Of a DNA stretch of 64,000 nucleotides, positions 8,989 to 17,957 are shown in pieces; position 1 is the stretch's first letter, and each line of letters begins with the position of its first letter. This stretch comes from Candidatus Gastranaerophilales bacterium (GTDB lineage: Bacteria; Cyanobacteriota; Vampirovibrionia; Gastranaerophilales; Gastranaerophilaceae). A program made the translations under genes and the position numbers. The stretch lies in contig CAJOJE010000009.1 of NCBI GenBank assembly GCA_905234865.1, forward strand, positions 1 through 64,000. Reading direction: 5' to 3'. Under the pieces are notes generated by a model. It searched no databases, was not told the DNA's origin, and saw nothing but the letters and a program-made list of their open reading frames with translations.

Positions 8989-10746
8989 ATGTTTTTAAAA
9001 TATTTTTTTATTTTGTTAAGGCTTTTCGGTAAAAATTTTAAATCAGAACTTATTTCGCTTTTTATACTTTCGGTTATAGGCGGATTTTTGGAACTTATGG
9101 GAATTGCGATGATTTTTCCCGTAATTCTTGTAATAACATCAAAATCAAGCGGCGAAGGAAAAATTATTATAGATTTTATTTCCGATTATTTGCCTTCAAT
9201 GTCGAGTGAAACAATCGCGCTTCTGCTTTTATTGGTTATGGTCGGAATTTTTATTTTCAAAAATATCTTTATGATGGCGATAGTTAAATTTCAGAATGCC
9301 TTTGTAAAAAAATGGGCCGATTTTGTTGTAGATGATGTTCTTAAAAAAATCATGAATGCTCCATGCTATGAAACTTCAAAAATCCCTTACGGAGATAAAT
9401 TCACGATTATTTATTCCGCAATTAGGGATATTTCCCTTGATTTTGTTTTAAGATGTATAATTTTGCTTGCAAATGCGATAGTTGCGTTGTGTATAGTTTC
9501 GCTTTTATTTTTTAAGTTTACCGTTCCCGCTCTTTTGTCAGCTTTATTTATATTTTGTTTTGCATATTTTGAAAATTCTTTCTTTAAAAACAAGGCAAAA
9601 GCCTTTGGGGAGGTTGAAGTCGAACTTTTAAGAGAATTTTCAAATAATGTTAATTTTATAATAAGCTCCGAAAAAGAAATTAAAAGCGCAAGCAAAGAAG
9701 ATTATTTCAAAGATTACGTTTTAAACAATTCTAAGAACATATCGGATGTTTATTCAAAAAGTATTTCATACGGAACATACCCTTTGTATGTTACCGAAAT
9801 GGGAATTATTTTGTCGTTTTTGATTATGATTATTTCTCTCGTTACGGTTGAAAATATCTCAAAAACCGAAATTATATCTTCTCTTGCAATTATCGTTCTT
9901 ATGATATTAAGGCTTGTGCCGCAGCTTAATAAAGTTTTAATGGCAATGTATTCAATTAATAAAACCAAGCAAAAAGTTATATGGTTTCTTGAAAAATACG
10001 ATATTATCTCAAACTTTTCGCTTGAAAAAATCGGACCATCAAAGAGGCTTCCTTTTAATTCTTCTCTTGAATTTAAAAATGTTTCTTTTGAATACGACTC
10101 GAAAAGAGGTGTGAAAAACGTTTCTTTTGTTATTAATAAAGGAGAGTTTATCGGAATTATAGGCAAATCGGGTGCAGGAAAAACCACTCTTGCCGATTTA
10201 ATATCCGGGCTTAATTTGCCGTTGTCGGGAGAAATATTTGCGGATAATGTTTTACTTGATGAAGAAAAACTTGTCCGGTGGAGAAAAAATGTTTCCTTTT
10301 TAACTCAAGAGCCTGCTTTTTTGGCTGATACCATATTGCAAAATATTGCTTTTGGTGAAATTAACCCTGATATCGATAAAGCAAAGAGAGCGCTAAATCT
10401 TGCGGGAATTAATTTTGACTTAAATTCAAAAATTGATTTATCGACAGGGCAAAAAAGGCGTGTGGCACTTGCAAGAGCTTATTATTCAAATAATCCGATT
10501 TTAATACTTGATGAGGCAACGTCTGCACTTGATGTTCAATCCGAAAATATTGTCGTTGAAAATATCCTGAAACTAAAAGGTCAAAAAACCATAATTGCAA
10601 TAGCACACAGGCTTTCCACAATTAAAAATTGTGATAGAATTTTTTATCTTGAAGAAGGCAAAATCAAAGATATCGGAACATTTGCGCAGCTTCGTGAAAA
10701 ATACAATGAAATTGAAGATATGATAAAAATTTCTTCATTTGAATAA
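8989..10746 (+). CDS. ABC-type exporter (fused permease and ATPase)
   Basis: About 585 residues in the MsbA/lipid-exporter layout: roughly six membrane helices in the first 330 residues, then a nucleotide-binding domain. Walker A is GKSGAGKTT, the Q-loop is FLTQEP, the signature is DLSTGQKRRVALARA (LSTGQ instead of LSGGQ), Walker B is ILILDEATSALD, and the switch is IAHRLS. It probably works as a homodimer in the inner membrane. The substrate cannot be told; lipid, glycan or peptide are all possible. Start is ATG 8989 or GTG 8986, after AAGAGG. Confidence 0.9.
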   Translation: MFLKYFFILLRLFGKNFKSELISLFILSVIGGFLELMGIAMIFPVILVITSKSSGEGKIIIDFISDYLPSMSSETIALLLLLVMVGIFIFKNIFMMAIVKFQNAFVKKWADFVVDDVLKKIMNAPCYETSKIPYGDKFTIIYSAIRDISLDFVLRCIILLANAIVALCIVSLLFFKFTVPALLSALFIFCFAYFENSFFKNKAKAFGEVEVELLREFSNNVNFIISSEKEIKSASKEDYFKDYVLNNSKNISDVYSKSISYGTYPLYVTEMGIILSFLIMIISLVTVENISKTEIISSLAIIVLMILRLVPQLNKVLMAMYSINKTKQKVIWFLEKYDIISNFSLEKIGPSKRLPFNSSLEFKNVSFEYDSKRGVKNVSFVINKGEFIGIIGKSGAGKTTLADLISGLNLPLSGEIFADNVLLDEEKLVRWRKNVSFLTQEPAFLADTILQNIAFGEINPDIDKAKRALNLAGINFDLNSKIDLSTGQKRRVALARAYYSNNPILILDEATSALDVQSENIVVENILKLKGQKTIIAIAHRLSTIKNCDRIFYLEEGKIKDIGTFAQLREKYNEIEDMIKISSFE

Positions 10747-10753
10747 ACTATGC

Positions 10754-10759
10754 TAAAAT
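10754..10759 (+). promoter_or_regulatory. Extended -10 box 6 nt before ATG (leaderless pattern)
   Basis: TGcTAAAAT, an extended -10, ends six bases before the ATG at 10766. Confidence 0.5.
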
Positions 10760-10765
10760 ATTTCT

Positions 10766-11035
10766 ATGAGATTTCAAAGATTTTTTTACTGCTTAGGAAC
10801 TTTACTTTTGTTGTTTGCTTTTTTGGAGCTTACGATTTTTCCTTATGTTGTTCATATACTCTTTCCGAATTATTATATAGCCGTTGAACCTCATGTAAGA
10901 TTTGTCATGTATTTCTACATTGCTTCTTTTGTCCTTTATATTTTGTCTTTTGATTATTACAAAAAACAAATTGCAACCGTTTTGATTTTTTTCTTTTTGT
11001 ACGAAGTTTTTCAATATTGCGTTAAATATTTATAG
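10766..11035 (+). CDS. Small membrane protein, unknown
   Basis: 89 residues with three hydrophobic stretches (about residues 8-30, 45-62 and 68-83) and basic ends, so an integral membrane protein. Family not recognised. It starts 20 bases after the ABC exporter stop, and the extended -10 box lies between them, so it may be transcribed both with the exporter and alone as a leaderless message. A link to the exporter is possible but only by position. Confidence 0.5.
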   Translation: MRFQRFFYCLGTLLLLFAFLELTIFPYVVHILFPNYYIAVEPHVRFVMYFYIASFVLYILSFDYYKKQIATVLIFFFLYEVFQYCVKYL

Positions 11036-11095
11036 CAATTTTTCTTTTAAAATATACTTTATAAAAATATAGAGGAATTTTAAAAGAGGAGTTTT

Positions 11096-11389
11096 ATGGC
11101 TGATTATTCTTTAAATAATTTGCTTGTATCCGAATCAAGCATTAGAACCACCCCGCAGGATTCGTTGAGCGATTGTAAGAACGATTTTACGTCGGTATTC
11201 GGCAATTTCGGGGATGAATTTTTGGAAGGCATGCCTTTAAAACTCCATGAAGAAAACGAACATACACCTTTTGCGTATAGTACGATGATGAATAATATTT
11301 TTATGGATAATAATATTCATCAAGACAGTTATAGCGAATTGAACTGCTATGACGAGCATGAATCGCCCGGGCTGCAATTTGAATGTTAA
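11096..11389 (+). CDS. Small acidic hypothetical protein
   Basis: 97 residues, unrecognised. Acidic, rich in Ser, Asn, Asp and Met, with no membrane segment and probably largely disordered. The gene is supported by a strong AGAGGAG 5 nt before the ATG. Its stop overlaps the stop of the convergent HNH-type gene by 4 bases (TTAA). Confidence 0.5.
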   Translation: MADYSLNNLLVSESSIRTTPQDSLSDCKNDFTSVFGNFGDEFLEGMPLKLHEENEHTPFAYSTMMNNIFMDNNIHQDSYSELNCYDEHESPGLQFEC

Positions 11390-12897
11390 ATTGAGCTTTC
11401 CGTATTTTTGATTTTGTTTATCATATCGGTTATTATTTGCCTTTGCGCAAGAAGAGCCGTACATCTTTTTGTGTACGCTCTTGATACCGAATTGTACTGC
11501 CTTGAAAGTTCGGCATAATTTGCTTTTGCTTCGTTTATTTTATTTTCTTCGCCTGAAGTTTTTGCTTCTTCGAGCGCACTTTCCGCTTTTTTAAGACTTT
11601 GCAGAACTTCTTCCATTTTTGCTTTTTGTTTGATTGTTTTTTGAAGCATTTGGTCGTATTTTATTTTTTCTTCTTTAATTTGTCTTATTTCCGAAGTTGT
11701 GCAATACACTAAATCTTCGGGGCTTAACCTTATCGGCTCTTCGATTGTTTGTTTTATTTCGTCTTTCTTTTTGCGTTTGCTTGTTTTTTTTGGTTTTTTT
11801 AATATTAATTCACCGTTAGATTCTCTTTTGAATGCTTCAATTATGTCATCAACGTATGTGTCATACCCTTCGTAATCGTCAAATTTTCCGTTTTGAATTA
11901 AATTATTTGCAATGTATAAATATTTTTGCAAATTTTCTCTCATGGCAGGGTGTTCTTGAAGCCAAACGTTATATGGCGTATTGCCTCTTTTTGAGTTACA
12001 ATCTGCACAGAGCGGTATATAGTTTCCCGTATTGTTTTCGCCCCTGTTTGATTGCGGTTTGATGTGTTCCGTCGTAGAACATGAGCTTCTTAAAAGTTTT
12101 GCCGCTATTTCTTGCCCCGAGCGTCTTGAGTGTTTAACATAAAAAGCGTGCTTATTGTTTGTCGAATTTGGCATTTTGCAGGAAGTATTCAAAAGGTTAT
12201 TGAAAAATTCTTCATTTTCGCTTCCTTCACTTTCATTGAGCCAAATTCTAAATTGTTTTATGAAATTTTTTCTTTTAAAATGTTTGTCATTTTCTTCATT
12301 TGTTAATATTTCATCAATTTTGCCTATTTTTTCTTCCGATTCGCCTAAAAAATCGAAAATTTCCTGCTTTTTACATCTTTCCAAATCTTTATTTTTAACC
12401 GCTTCTTTTATTTCTTCTATTACCGTCAACTGGCTTTCTTGGAGCGGTTTTATCGATGTTTTTGCTTTGTCGTCTACAAGTTCTTCGATATTTTTTTCGG
12501 GCTTTTCTTTTGAAAGATTAAGTAAATCTTCCGCAATTTCTTTTTCAAACGGCTTAAAATATTTAAAACATTTTGAAAATTCTTCTTGAAATTCTTCGCC
12601 TCTTAATGTTGAAACTTGGTTGGATATACTTAAAATTTCCCTGTTTGTTACCATTGGAATTCCGCAGCATGGGCAGGAAAGCCCCTCAATTTGTCTTATT
12701 GCAAAGTTATCTTGTGCACATTGTGCGCCCTTGAACGTGATTAAATTATTTCTATACCATTCAAAAGGAATTTTAAATTCTGATGATGTTTTATTTTGGC
12801 AGGCATTTTGACGTGATAAGTTGCACTTATCCTTGTTTATTATGGGTTTATAAGGGTATTCCCTTTGAAAAGGCTGAGTATAAAAAGCCACTTTCAT
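11386..12897 (-). CDS. HNH-type zinc-finger nuclease-like protein with C-terminal coiled coil
   Basis: 503 residues. The N-terminal part carries CPCC (residues 75-78). The centre has an HNH-like ββα-metal module: TEHIKP with His278, GNYIPLCADCNSKRGNTPY with Asn292, Cys297 and Cys300. The last 130 residues are Lys/Glu-rich and predicted coiled coil. The ββα module fits HNH endonucleases that act on DNA or RNA. No restriction methylase, integrase or toxin partner is beside it, so its substrate is unknown. No signal peptide. The ribosome site is weak (AAGAAG). Confidence 0.65.
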   Translation of the reverse strand: MKVAFYTQPFQREYPYKPIINKDKCNLSRQNACQNKTSSEFKIPFEWYRNNLITFKGAQCAQDNFAIRQIEGLSCPCCGIPMVTNREILSISNQVSTLRGEEFQEEFSKCFKYFKPFEKEIAEDLLNLSKEKPEKNIEELVDDKAKTSIKPLQESQLTVIEEIKEAVKNKDLERCKKQEIFDFLGESEEKIGKIDEILTNEENDKHFKRKNFIKQFRIWLNESEGSENEEFFNNLLNTSCKMPNSTNNKHAFYVKHSRRSGQEIAAKLLRSSCSTTEHIKPQSNRGENNTGNYIPLCADCNSKRGNTPYNVWLQEHPAMRENLQKYLYIANNLIQNGKFDDYEGYDTYVDDIIEAFKRESNGELILKKPKKTSKRKKKDEIKQTIEEPIRLSPEDLVYCTTSEIRQIKEEKIKYDQMLQKTIKQKAKMEEVLQSLKKAESALEEAKTSGEENKINEAKANYAELSRQYNSVSRAYTKRCTALLAQRQIITDMINKIKNTESSI

Positions 12898-12984
12898 TTT
12901 TTACTTCTTTTTAAAATTATTTTCATGTAGTAAAACATAAAAACGATTTTTTTCGTTATTTTAAGCAAAAAAATTAATGAAAAT

Positions 12985-14343
12985 TTACATCTTAACCGTA
13001 ACCACTTTGTTTCTCCCGCTCTCTTTTGCGGAATATAGCCCCTTATCAGCATTTTTGTATAAATCTTCCGGATTTTTCATTGTTTTTTCGTCATATTTTG
13101 CAACTCCGATTGAAATCGTAACGGAAATTTCTTTTTTATCAAAAGAATAATCCTCAAGACTTATTTTTTTCTTTTCAATTTTTTTTCTTAATCTTTCCGC
13201 TACTTTTGCGGCTTCTTCAAGCGGAGTATTCGGGAGTAATATTGCAAATTCTTCTCCGCCGTAGCGGGACGGGATATCATATTCTCTTAATTCTTTTTTA
13301 ATTGTCTTGGCAACCGTTTTTAATACCAAATCACCGACGGCATGCCCATAGGTATCGTTTACGGATTTAAAAAAGTCAATATCCGTCATAATGCAGCATA
13401 AATCAGTTTTTTGTCTTTTGGAATTTGAAACGGTTTCAAAAAGTCTTTGATGAAACATATGTCTGTTGTTTAGTCCCGTTAGTGCGTCCAACGTGGCATT
13501 TTCCAAAACTTTCATATATTCCTTTGCTTTATTAACGGTAATTGATGCTTGCATTGTAAGTTGTTCCAGATATTCAATTTCCGCTTTATTCAAAGTTTCA
13601 ATCGGGTTATATGCAACAATTGCACCTGTCGGCTTTCCGCTGTTTGTAAGAGGGAAAATGCAAACTTTCCCGTCATCTTTTGAAATGTATCGTATATCTT
13701 TCATTTCCGATAAATAGGTTTCAATGTTATTTATCATGCATTTTGCGGGCCAAATTAATTTATATTCCTTTTTTCCGTTCTTTTTCAGAAAAATATAAAT
13801 CAAATGTTCCGATATAAAACCGTCTATCATCTCTCCCATAATCGGAAGAATATAACTTAAATCGTATTGAGTTTCCGTTATTTTGGTTATGTTTCTTATT
13901 GTTTTGTAAAAATTCGCATTGTTTTTAACTCCCTCAAAATATTCAAGGTTAATAACGGCAAGCGAGATTTGTCTTGATAAAAGAGGAATTGTATCTTTAA
14001 TTTTATCTTCGTTTATTTTTCCTTCAAGTTTTATCAATCCTTCCTGTTTTCTTTGCTTATAAAGAGGGAAATAAATTTCATTTTCATTTTTAATATAATT
14101 TTTGTTTGAATTTTTCAGTTCTTCAAATTTTAAGTTTATTTTATTATTTATAGGCAAATTTTCCCATGGTTTGGAAAAATCTTTCAGAGTATTCGTCAGA
14201 GAATTTTTTGTGTAAATTGAAACCTCTTCGCAATTAAAAAATATTTTAAAAACATTTTTTAACCCTAAAATCAGCTCATTTGCCGTTGTTGAACTTTCAA
14301 ACACCGTTGTTAATTCATACATAATTTTGTATAAATCAGTCAT
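12985..14343 (-). CDS. Diguanylate cyclase (GAF-GGDEF)
   Basis: 452 residues. A GAF-like sensor occupies the first two thirds. The GGDEF domain starts near LDALTGLNNRHMF and has the active site RYGGEEF (GGEEF at 362-366), the metal-binding FFKSVNDTYGH, and an inhibitory I-site REYD five residues before GGEEF. It should make c-di-GMP from two GTP and be feedback inhibited. Start 14343 is preferred because GGGGGAAA lies immediately upstream; an upstream ATG at 14385 has no site. It overlaps the stop of the upstream TPR gene by 8 bases, forming a three-gene operon. Confidence 0.9.
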   Translation of the reverse strand: MTDLYKIMYELTTVFESSTTANELILGLKNVFKIFFNCEEVSIYTKNSLTNTLKDFSKPWENLPINNKINLKFEELKNSNKNYIKNENEIYFPLYKQRKQEGLIKLEGKINEDKIKDTIPLLSRQISLAVINLEYFEGVKNNANFYKTIRNITKITETQYDLSYILPIMGEMIDGFISEHLIYIFLKKNGKKEYKLIWPAKCMINNIETYLSEMKDIRYISKDDGKVCIFPLTNSGKPTGAIVAYNPIETLNKAEIEYLEQLTMQASITVNKAKEYMKVLENATLDALTGLNNRHMFHQRLFETVSNSKRQKTDLCCIMTDIDFFKSVNDTYGHAVGDLVLKTVAKTIKKELREYDIPSRYGGEEFAILLPNTPLEEAAKVAERLRKKIEKKKISLEDYSFDKKEISVTISIGVAKYDEKTMKNPEDLYKNADKGLYSAKESGRNKVVTVKM

Positions 14344-15427
14344 TTTCCCCCGTTTCGGCGGCTTCAAAATATTCTTTATCCGCACATGTTCTAAAATTAT
14401 CGTTCATTGCTTTGTCGAATTCTTCCGATATTATAAGTTTCCCGTTTATCCAGCTTACTTTGCCTTTGTTAAAATTTTCGTCGCTTAATTCTTCCATCAT
14501 ATCTTTATATTCGGGTTCAAGCGCTATTTTTTGGCTGACTTCGTTTAAAACGTCATATACATATCTTGTTTTGTTGGCATCGTTATTGCCGCTTATTAAC
14601 AAACCCGCTTTTTTAAATTCTTCCCATGAAGCAATATAATTATCCATTGACCTTAATAAAATCGCAAGATTGTAGTGTGCTTCGTAGTTTAAGGGTTCTT
14701 TTTCAATTGCTTTACAATAGTTTTTCCCTGCCTCATGATTTCTTTTTAAAATTTGGTTTACTATTCCCAAATTATAATAAACATCATATTCTTTTAGTGT
14801 TTTGAGCGCATTTTGATATGATTCTACGGCATTTAAAAGGTACTTTCTTGATTCAAATTTATCTTTTCCCGCTAAAATTGATTTGTTTCTCCAGGCAACT
14901 CCTTGATTATAGTAAGCCACACCTTTATTATAGTTGTAATTTTTTTTGGAATCTATTATGTACGGTATATAAATCCATTTTTTCGGCTTATTTTTTACTG
15001 CCAGTTCATACTCGTCAATTGCTTTATCGTAATTATATGTTGCCGTTGTTAAAACTATCGCATAGTCTATTCTTGCAACCATAAAATCCGGTTTTAAAAT
15101 GAGCGCTTGTTCATAGTTCTCCAATGCCGAATAGTAATCTTCGTATACTACATATAAATTTGCCAAATTATATCTTGCCCTTATATGTTTCGGGTGCAAT
15201 TCGAGAGCATGGGTGTAGTTTTTGATTGCTTCTTCCTTCAGGTTTTTTTTGTATGCTTTATCACCTTTATAAACATAATAATAACTTTGTATTTTATACC
15301 ATTGCTTTTTGTAAAATCGAGGATATATAAAATATCCGCCGATCAAACACAAAACCAGTAAGAGCGAAATTACCCTTACCGTCGTGTTTTTTGTAAATAA
15401 TAAAAGTCTGTATAAAAATTCCCTCAT
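14336..15427 (-). CDS. Membrane-anchored TPR protein
   Basis: 363 residues. One N-terminal membrane helix (about residues 17-35) is followed by tandem tetratricopeptide repeats. The clearest units read AIKNYTHALELHPKHIRARYN and ALENYEQALILKPDF, about residues 65-125, with further repeats to about 270. A protein-interaction scaffold, likely at the inner membrane. It overlaps the upstream TPR gene by 4 bases (ATGA) and the downstream GGDEF gene by 8 bases. Confidence 0.85.
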   Translation of the reverse strand: MREFLYRLLLFTKNTTVRVISLLLVLCLIGGYFIYPRFYKKQWYKIQSYYYVYKGDKAYKKNLKEEAIKNYTHALELHPKHIRARYNLANLYVVYEDYYSALENYEQALILKPDFMVARIDYAIVLTTATYNYDKAIDEYELAVKNKPKKWIYIPYIIDSKKNYNYNKGVAYYNQGVAWRNKSILAGKDKFESRKYLLNAVESYQNALKTLKEYDVYYNLGIVNQILKRNHEAGKNYCKAIEKEPLNYEAHYNLAILLRSMDNYIASWEEFKKAGLLISGNNDANKTRYVYDVLNEVSQKIALEPEYKDMMEELSDENFNKGKVSWINGKLIISEEFDKAMNDNFRTCADKEYFEAAETGEND

Positions 15428-17055
15428 GTTCTAAAAAGTTCGTGAAGTTTAGTTTGTATTTCGGCTTCGTCTATCTCGTTTGTTACGTTGTTTAAGTCGA
15501 TGGCTTTTTGATATTCTTTTGCCGCTTCTATTTTTAAATTCATCATATCATAGCAGCGTCCCAAATTAAAGTGCGCAAGCATATAGTCGGGTTTTAGTTC
15601 AACGGCTTTTTCAAAACAATCCAAAGCTCTTTGAATATCGTTTATGCTGTCTAAATAAATAACTCCAAGGTTATTGTATGCAACATCATAATTTTCATCT
15701 TCGTTTATTGCTTGTTTGTACCCGTTTATCGCATCTTCTATATGATTATTTTGCCAGTATGCCATTGCAAGTCTTGAGTATATTTTAGAATCCTTTACTC
15801 CTTCTTGGAGGCTCATATTATAGTATTTTATTGAAGCTTCCGCATTTTCGTTTTCAAAATATATATCGCCGAACAGCGAATATATTCCGCCTTTTTCTTT
15901 TGTTAAAGTAAGTGCATGCTCAAGACATGTTATCGCAGCTTCATAATCTCCCTTAACTTTAAAATATATGGCAGAAAGCGCCTGTTCCACAATTGATGTC
16001 CATTCGTTATCGGGGTTTAATTTTATTGCTTTTTTGTATAAATCAATTGCGGCATCATACTGTTCCAGCTGAACGTATGTATAAGCCAATGAATTTAAGT
16101 AAAAAGGATTATCTTTTTCGTAATCTATTGCAAACCTGAATGCGTTTGAAGCGCTTATATAATCGCCTTTTCTCAGGTAAAGATGTCCTAAATCATAATA
16201 CGGTCTTGCAAAATTCGGTATTTTTTCAACAAGAATATTATAATAATCAATTAACTCATCAATATTTTCAGGATACGCCCGTTGTATAAATTCGATTGTA
16301 TTAACTAATTTTTCAGGGTCGTAATTAGAAATAATATGAGCATTTTGATAGCATTCTAAGGCAACGGACGGACGATTTTTCCTGATTGCTATTTTTGCCA
16401 TTTTTTCATAAAAGCAAGGTGCATTTTTTGAATTATCGAGCGCATCTAAATAAACCGAATATGCATCTTTATCTTTCTTAAAAGTTTCTAAAATTTTTCC
16501 TACGGTTGAATATTTAAGATAGTTTATATCCTCAAGAACATTTTTGGCAAACATTTTAATTGCGGCTTTGTCGAAAACACTTTCGATTGTAGCTTGCGTC
16601 AAGCAATAAGCGCCCTTTAAAAAGTTTGATATATTTTTCTTTTCCAGAAGATTGATTGCCATAAGCATTTTTGCTCTTGATGTTCCTTTCGGACTCATAC
16701 TTACGGCTTTTTTTAATTCTTGTTTTGCAAGAATATCTTCTCCTTTAAGCGAGAGAAAATATCCTAAATACATTCTCGCATCGGGATTTTCGGGTTCAAG
16801 CCGCACTGCTTTTTGACATTGCTCAATTGCGCTTTCGAGACCGATTTGTTTATTTTCATACATTAAAAGCGCAAGTCTGTAATAAGCACTTGCTTCGAAC
16901 GGGTCGTCGTTTATTGCTTCTATATAGCATTCAATGGCTTTTGTAAGCTGTTCAGCCGAACCTTTCAGCAAATATTCACGATGGTATTTTGTTGCTAATT
17001 CCAGCTTATTTGTTGATTTTTCAGCTTCTTGTCTAATTAACGTTTTTCCCGTCAT
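15424..17055 (-). CDS. TPR-repeat protein
   Basis: 543 residues made almost wholly of tetratricopeptide repeats. Examples are AIEQCQKAVRLEPENPDARM, AIDLYKKAIKLNPDNEW and ALDCFEKAVELKPDYMLAHF. There is no signal peptide or membrane helix, so probably cytoplasmic. It is first in the TPR-TPR-GGDEF operon and may assemble partners for the cyclase. The partners themselves cannot be named. Confidence 0.88.
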   Translation of the reverse strand: MTGKTLIRQEAEKSTNKLELATKYHREYLLKGSAEQLTKAIECYIEAINDDPFEASAYYRLALLMYENKQIGLESAIEQCQKAVRLEPENPDARMYLGYFLSLKGEDILAKQELKKAVSMSPKGTSRAKMLMAINLLEKKNISNFLKGAYCLTQATIESVFDKAAIKMFAKNVLEDINYLKYSTVGKILETFKKDKDAYSVYLDALDNSKNAPCFYEKMAKIAIRKNRPSVALECYQNAHIISNYDPEKLVNTIEFIQRAYPENIDELIDYYNILVEKIPNFARPYYDLGHLYLRKGDYISASNAFRFAIDYEKDNPFYLNSLAYTYVQLEQYDAAIDLYKKAIKLNPDNEWTSIVEQALSAIYFKVKGDYEAAITCLEHALTLTKEKGGIYSLFGDIYFENENAEASIKYYNMSLQEGVKDSKIYSRLAMAYWQNNHIEDAINGYKQAINEDENYDVAYNNLGVIYLDSINDIQRALDCFEKAVELKPDYMLAHFNLGRCYDMMNLKIEAAKEYQKAIDLNNVTNEIDEAEIQTKLHELFRT

Positions 17056-17165
17056 TGTGTTACCCGAAACCTTATAATATTTCTTTTATTATCTCAAAAA
17101 AATCTCTTTTTGAGGGAAAAATCGTAAAAAATCAACCGTTTAAATTAGTTTTCCGACAGGGTGAA

Positions 17166-17200
17166 AAAACCGCCGCATAAGTAGTTTACGAGGCGGTTTT
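17166..17200 (-). terminator. Rho-independent terminator after clpP
   Basis: AAAACCGCC pairs with GGCGGTTTT (9 bp) around a 17-base loop. On the minus strand the stem is followed by further T residues, 22 bases beyond the clpP stop. Confidence 0.8.
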
Positions 17201-17221
17201 AAAAATTTTATCCTGTTTGGG

Positions 17222-17821
17222 TTATATTTTTTCTATAATCCTGTCTATTAAACCGTATTCAAGAGCTTCCTTTGCCGTCATAAAGTTATCTCTTTCGGTA
17301 TCTTCTTTAATTTTTTCGATTGCCTGACCCGTATGCTCGGATAATAAAGATGATAACATGTGTTTCATTCTTAAAATTTCTTTTGCCTCAATTTCAATAT
17401 CCGTAGCTTGCCCCTTAGCTCCGCCTAAAGGTTGATGAATCATAACTCTTGCATTCGGGAGTGCAAGTCTTTTACCTTTTGTTCCTGCCGAAAGCAAAAA
17501 GGCGCCCATTGAAGCCGCATCTCCCAAACAAATTGTTGAAACGTCCGCTTTAATGAGTTTCATAGTATCGTATATTGCCATTCCTGCCGTTATAACGCCA
17601 CCCGGAGAATTAATATAAAGCATAATGTCTTTATCCGGATTTTCGGAATCCAAAAGCAACAGCTGCGCAACGATTGAATTTGCAACATCATCGTCTATTT
17701 CGGAACCCAAGAAAATTATTCTTTCTCTCAGTAATCTTGAAAATATATCAAATGACCTCTCGCCTCTTGATGAATTTTCAATGACGGTCGGCATATAGTC
17801 TAAAATTTTGTATTCATTCAT
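17222..17821 (-). CDS. clpP: ATP-dependent Clp protease proteolytic subunit
   Basis: Serine peptidase forming the tetradecameric barrel fed by Clp ATPases. With the start at 17821 (GGAGA 6 nt upstream; an upstream ATG at 17857 lacks a site) it is 199 residues and the catalytic triad is Ser104 (DAASMGAF), His129 (RVMIHQP) and Asp178 (ERDNFM). NSPGG lines the substrate site. No clpX or clpA is adjacent, and it stands alone with its own terminator. Confidence 0.97.
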   Translation of the reverse strand: MNEYKILDYMPTVIENSSRGERSFDIFSRLLRERIIFLGSEIDDDVANSIVAQLLLLDSENPDKDIMLYINSPGGVITAGMAIYDTMKLIKADVSTICLGDAASMGAFLLSAGTKGKRLALPNARVMIHQPLGGAKGQATDIEIEAKEILRMKHMLSSLLSEHTGQAIEKIKEDTERDNFMTAKEALEYGLIDRIIEKI

Positions 17822-17957
17822 AATTATTCTCCGTATAGTGAAATTATTATATAACAAAAAGTAATTAATTGTAAAAAAAATACGCTAAAATATTTAAAAT
17901 TTTTCTTTTTCGTATTAAACTAAACAGGTTTGGTACACCGTAATTTTGAGGTAATTT

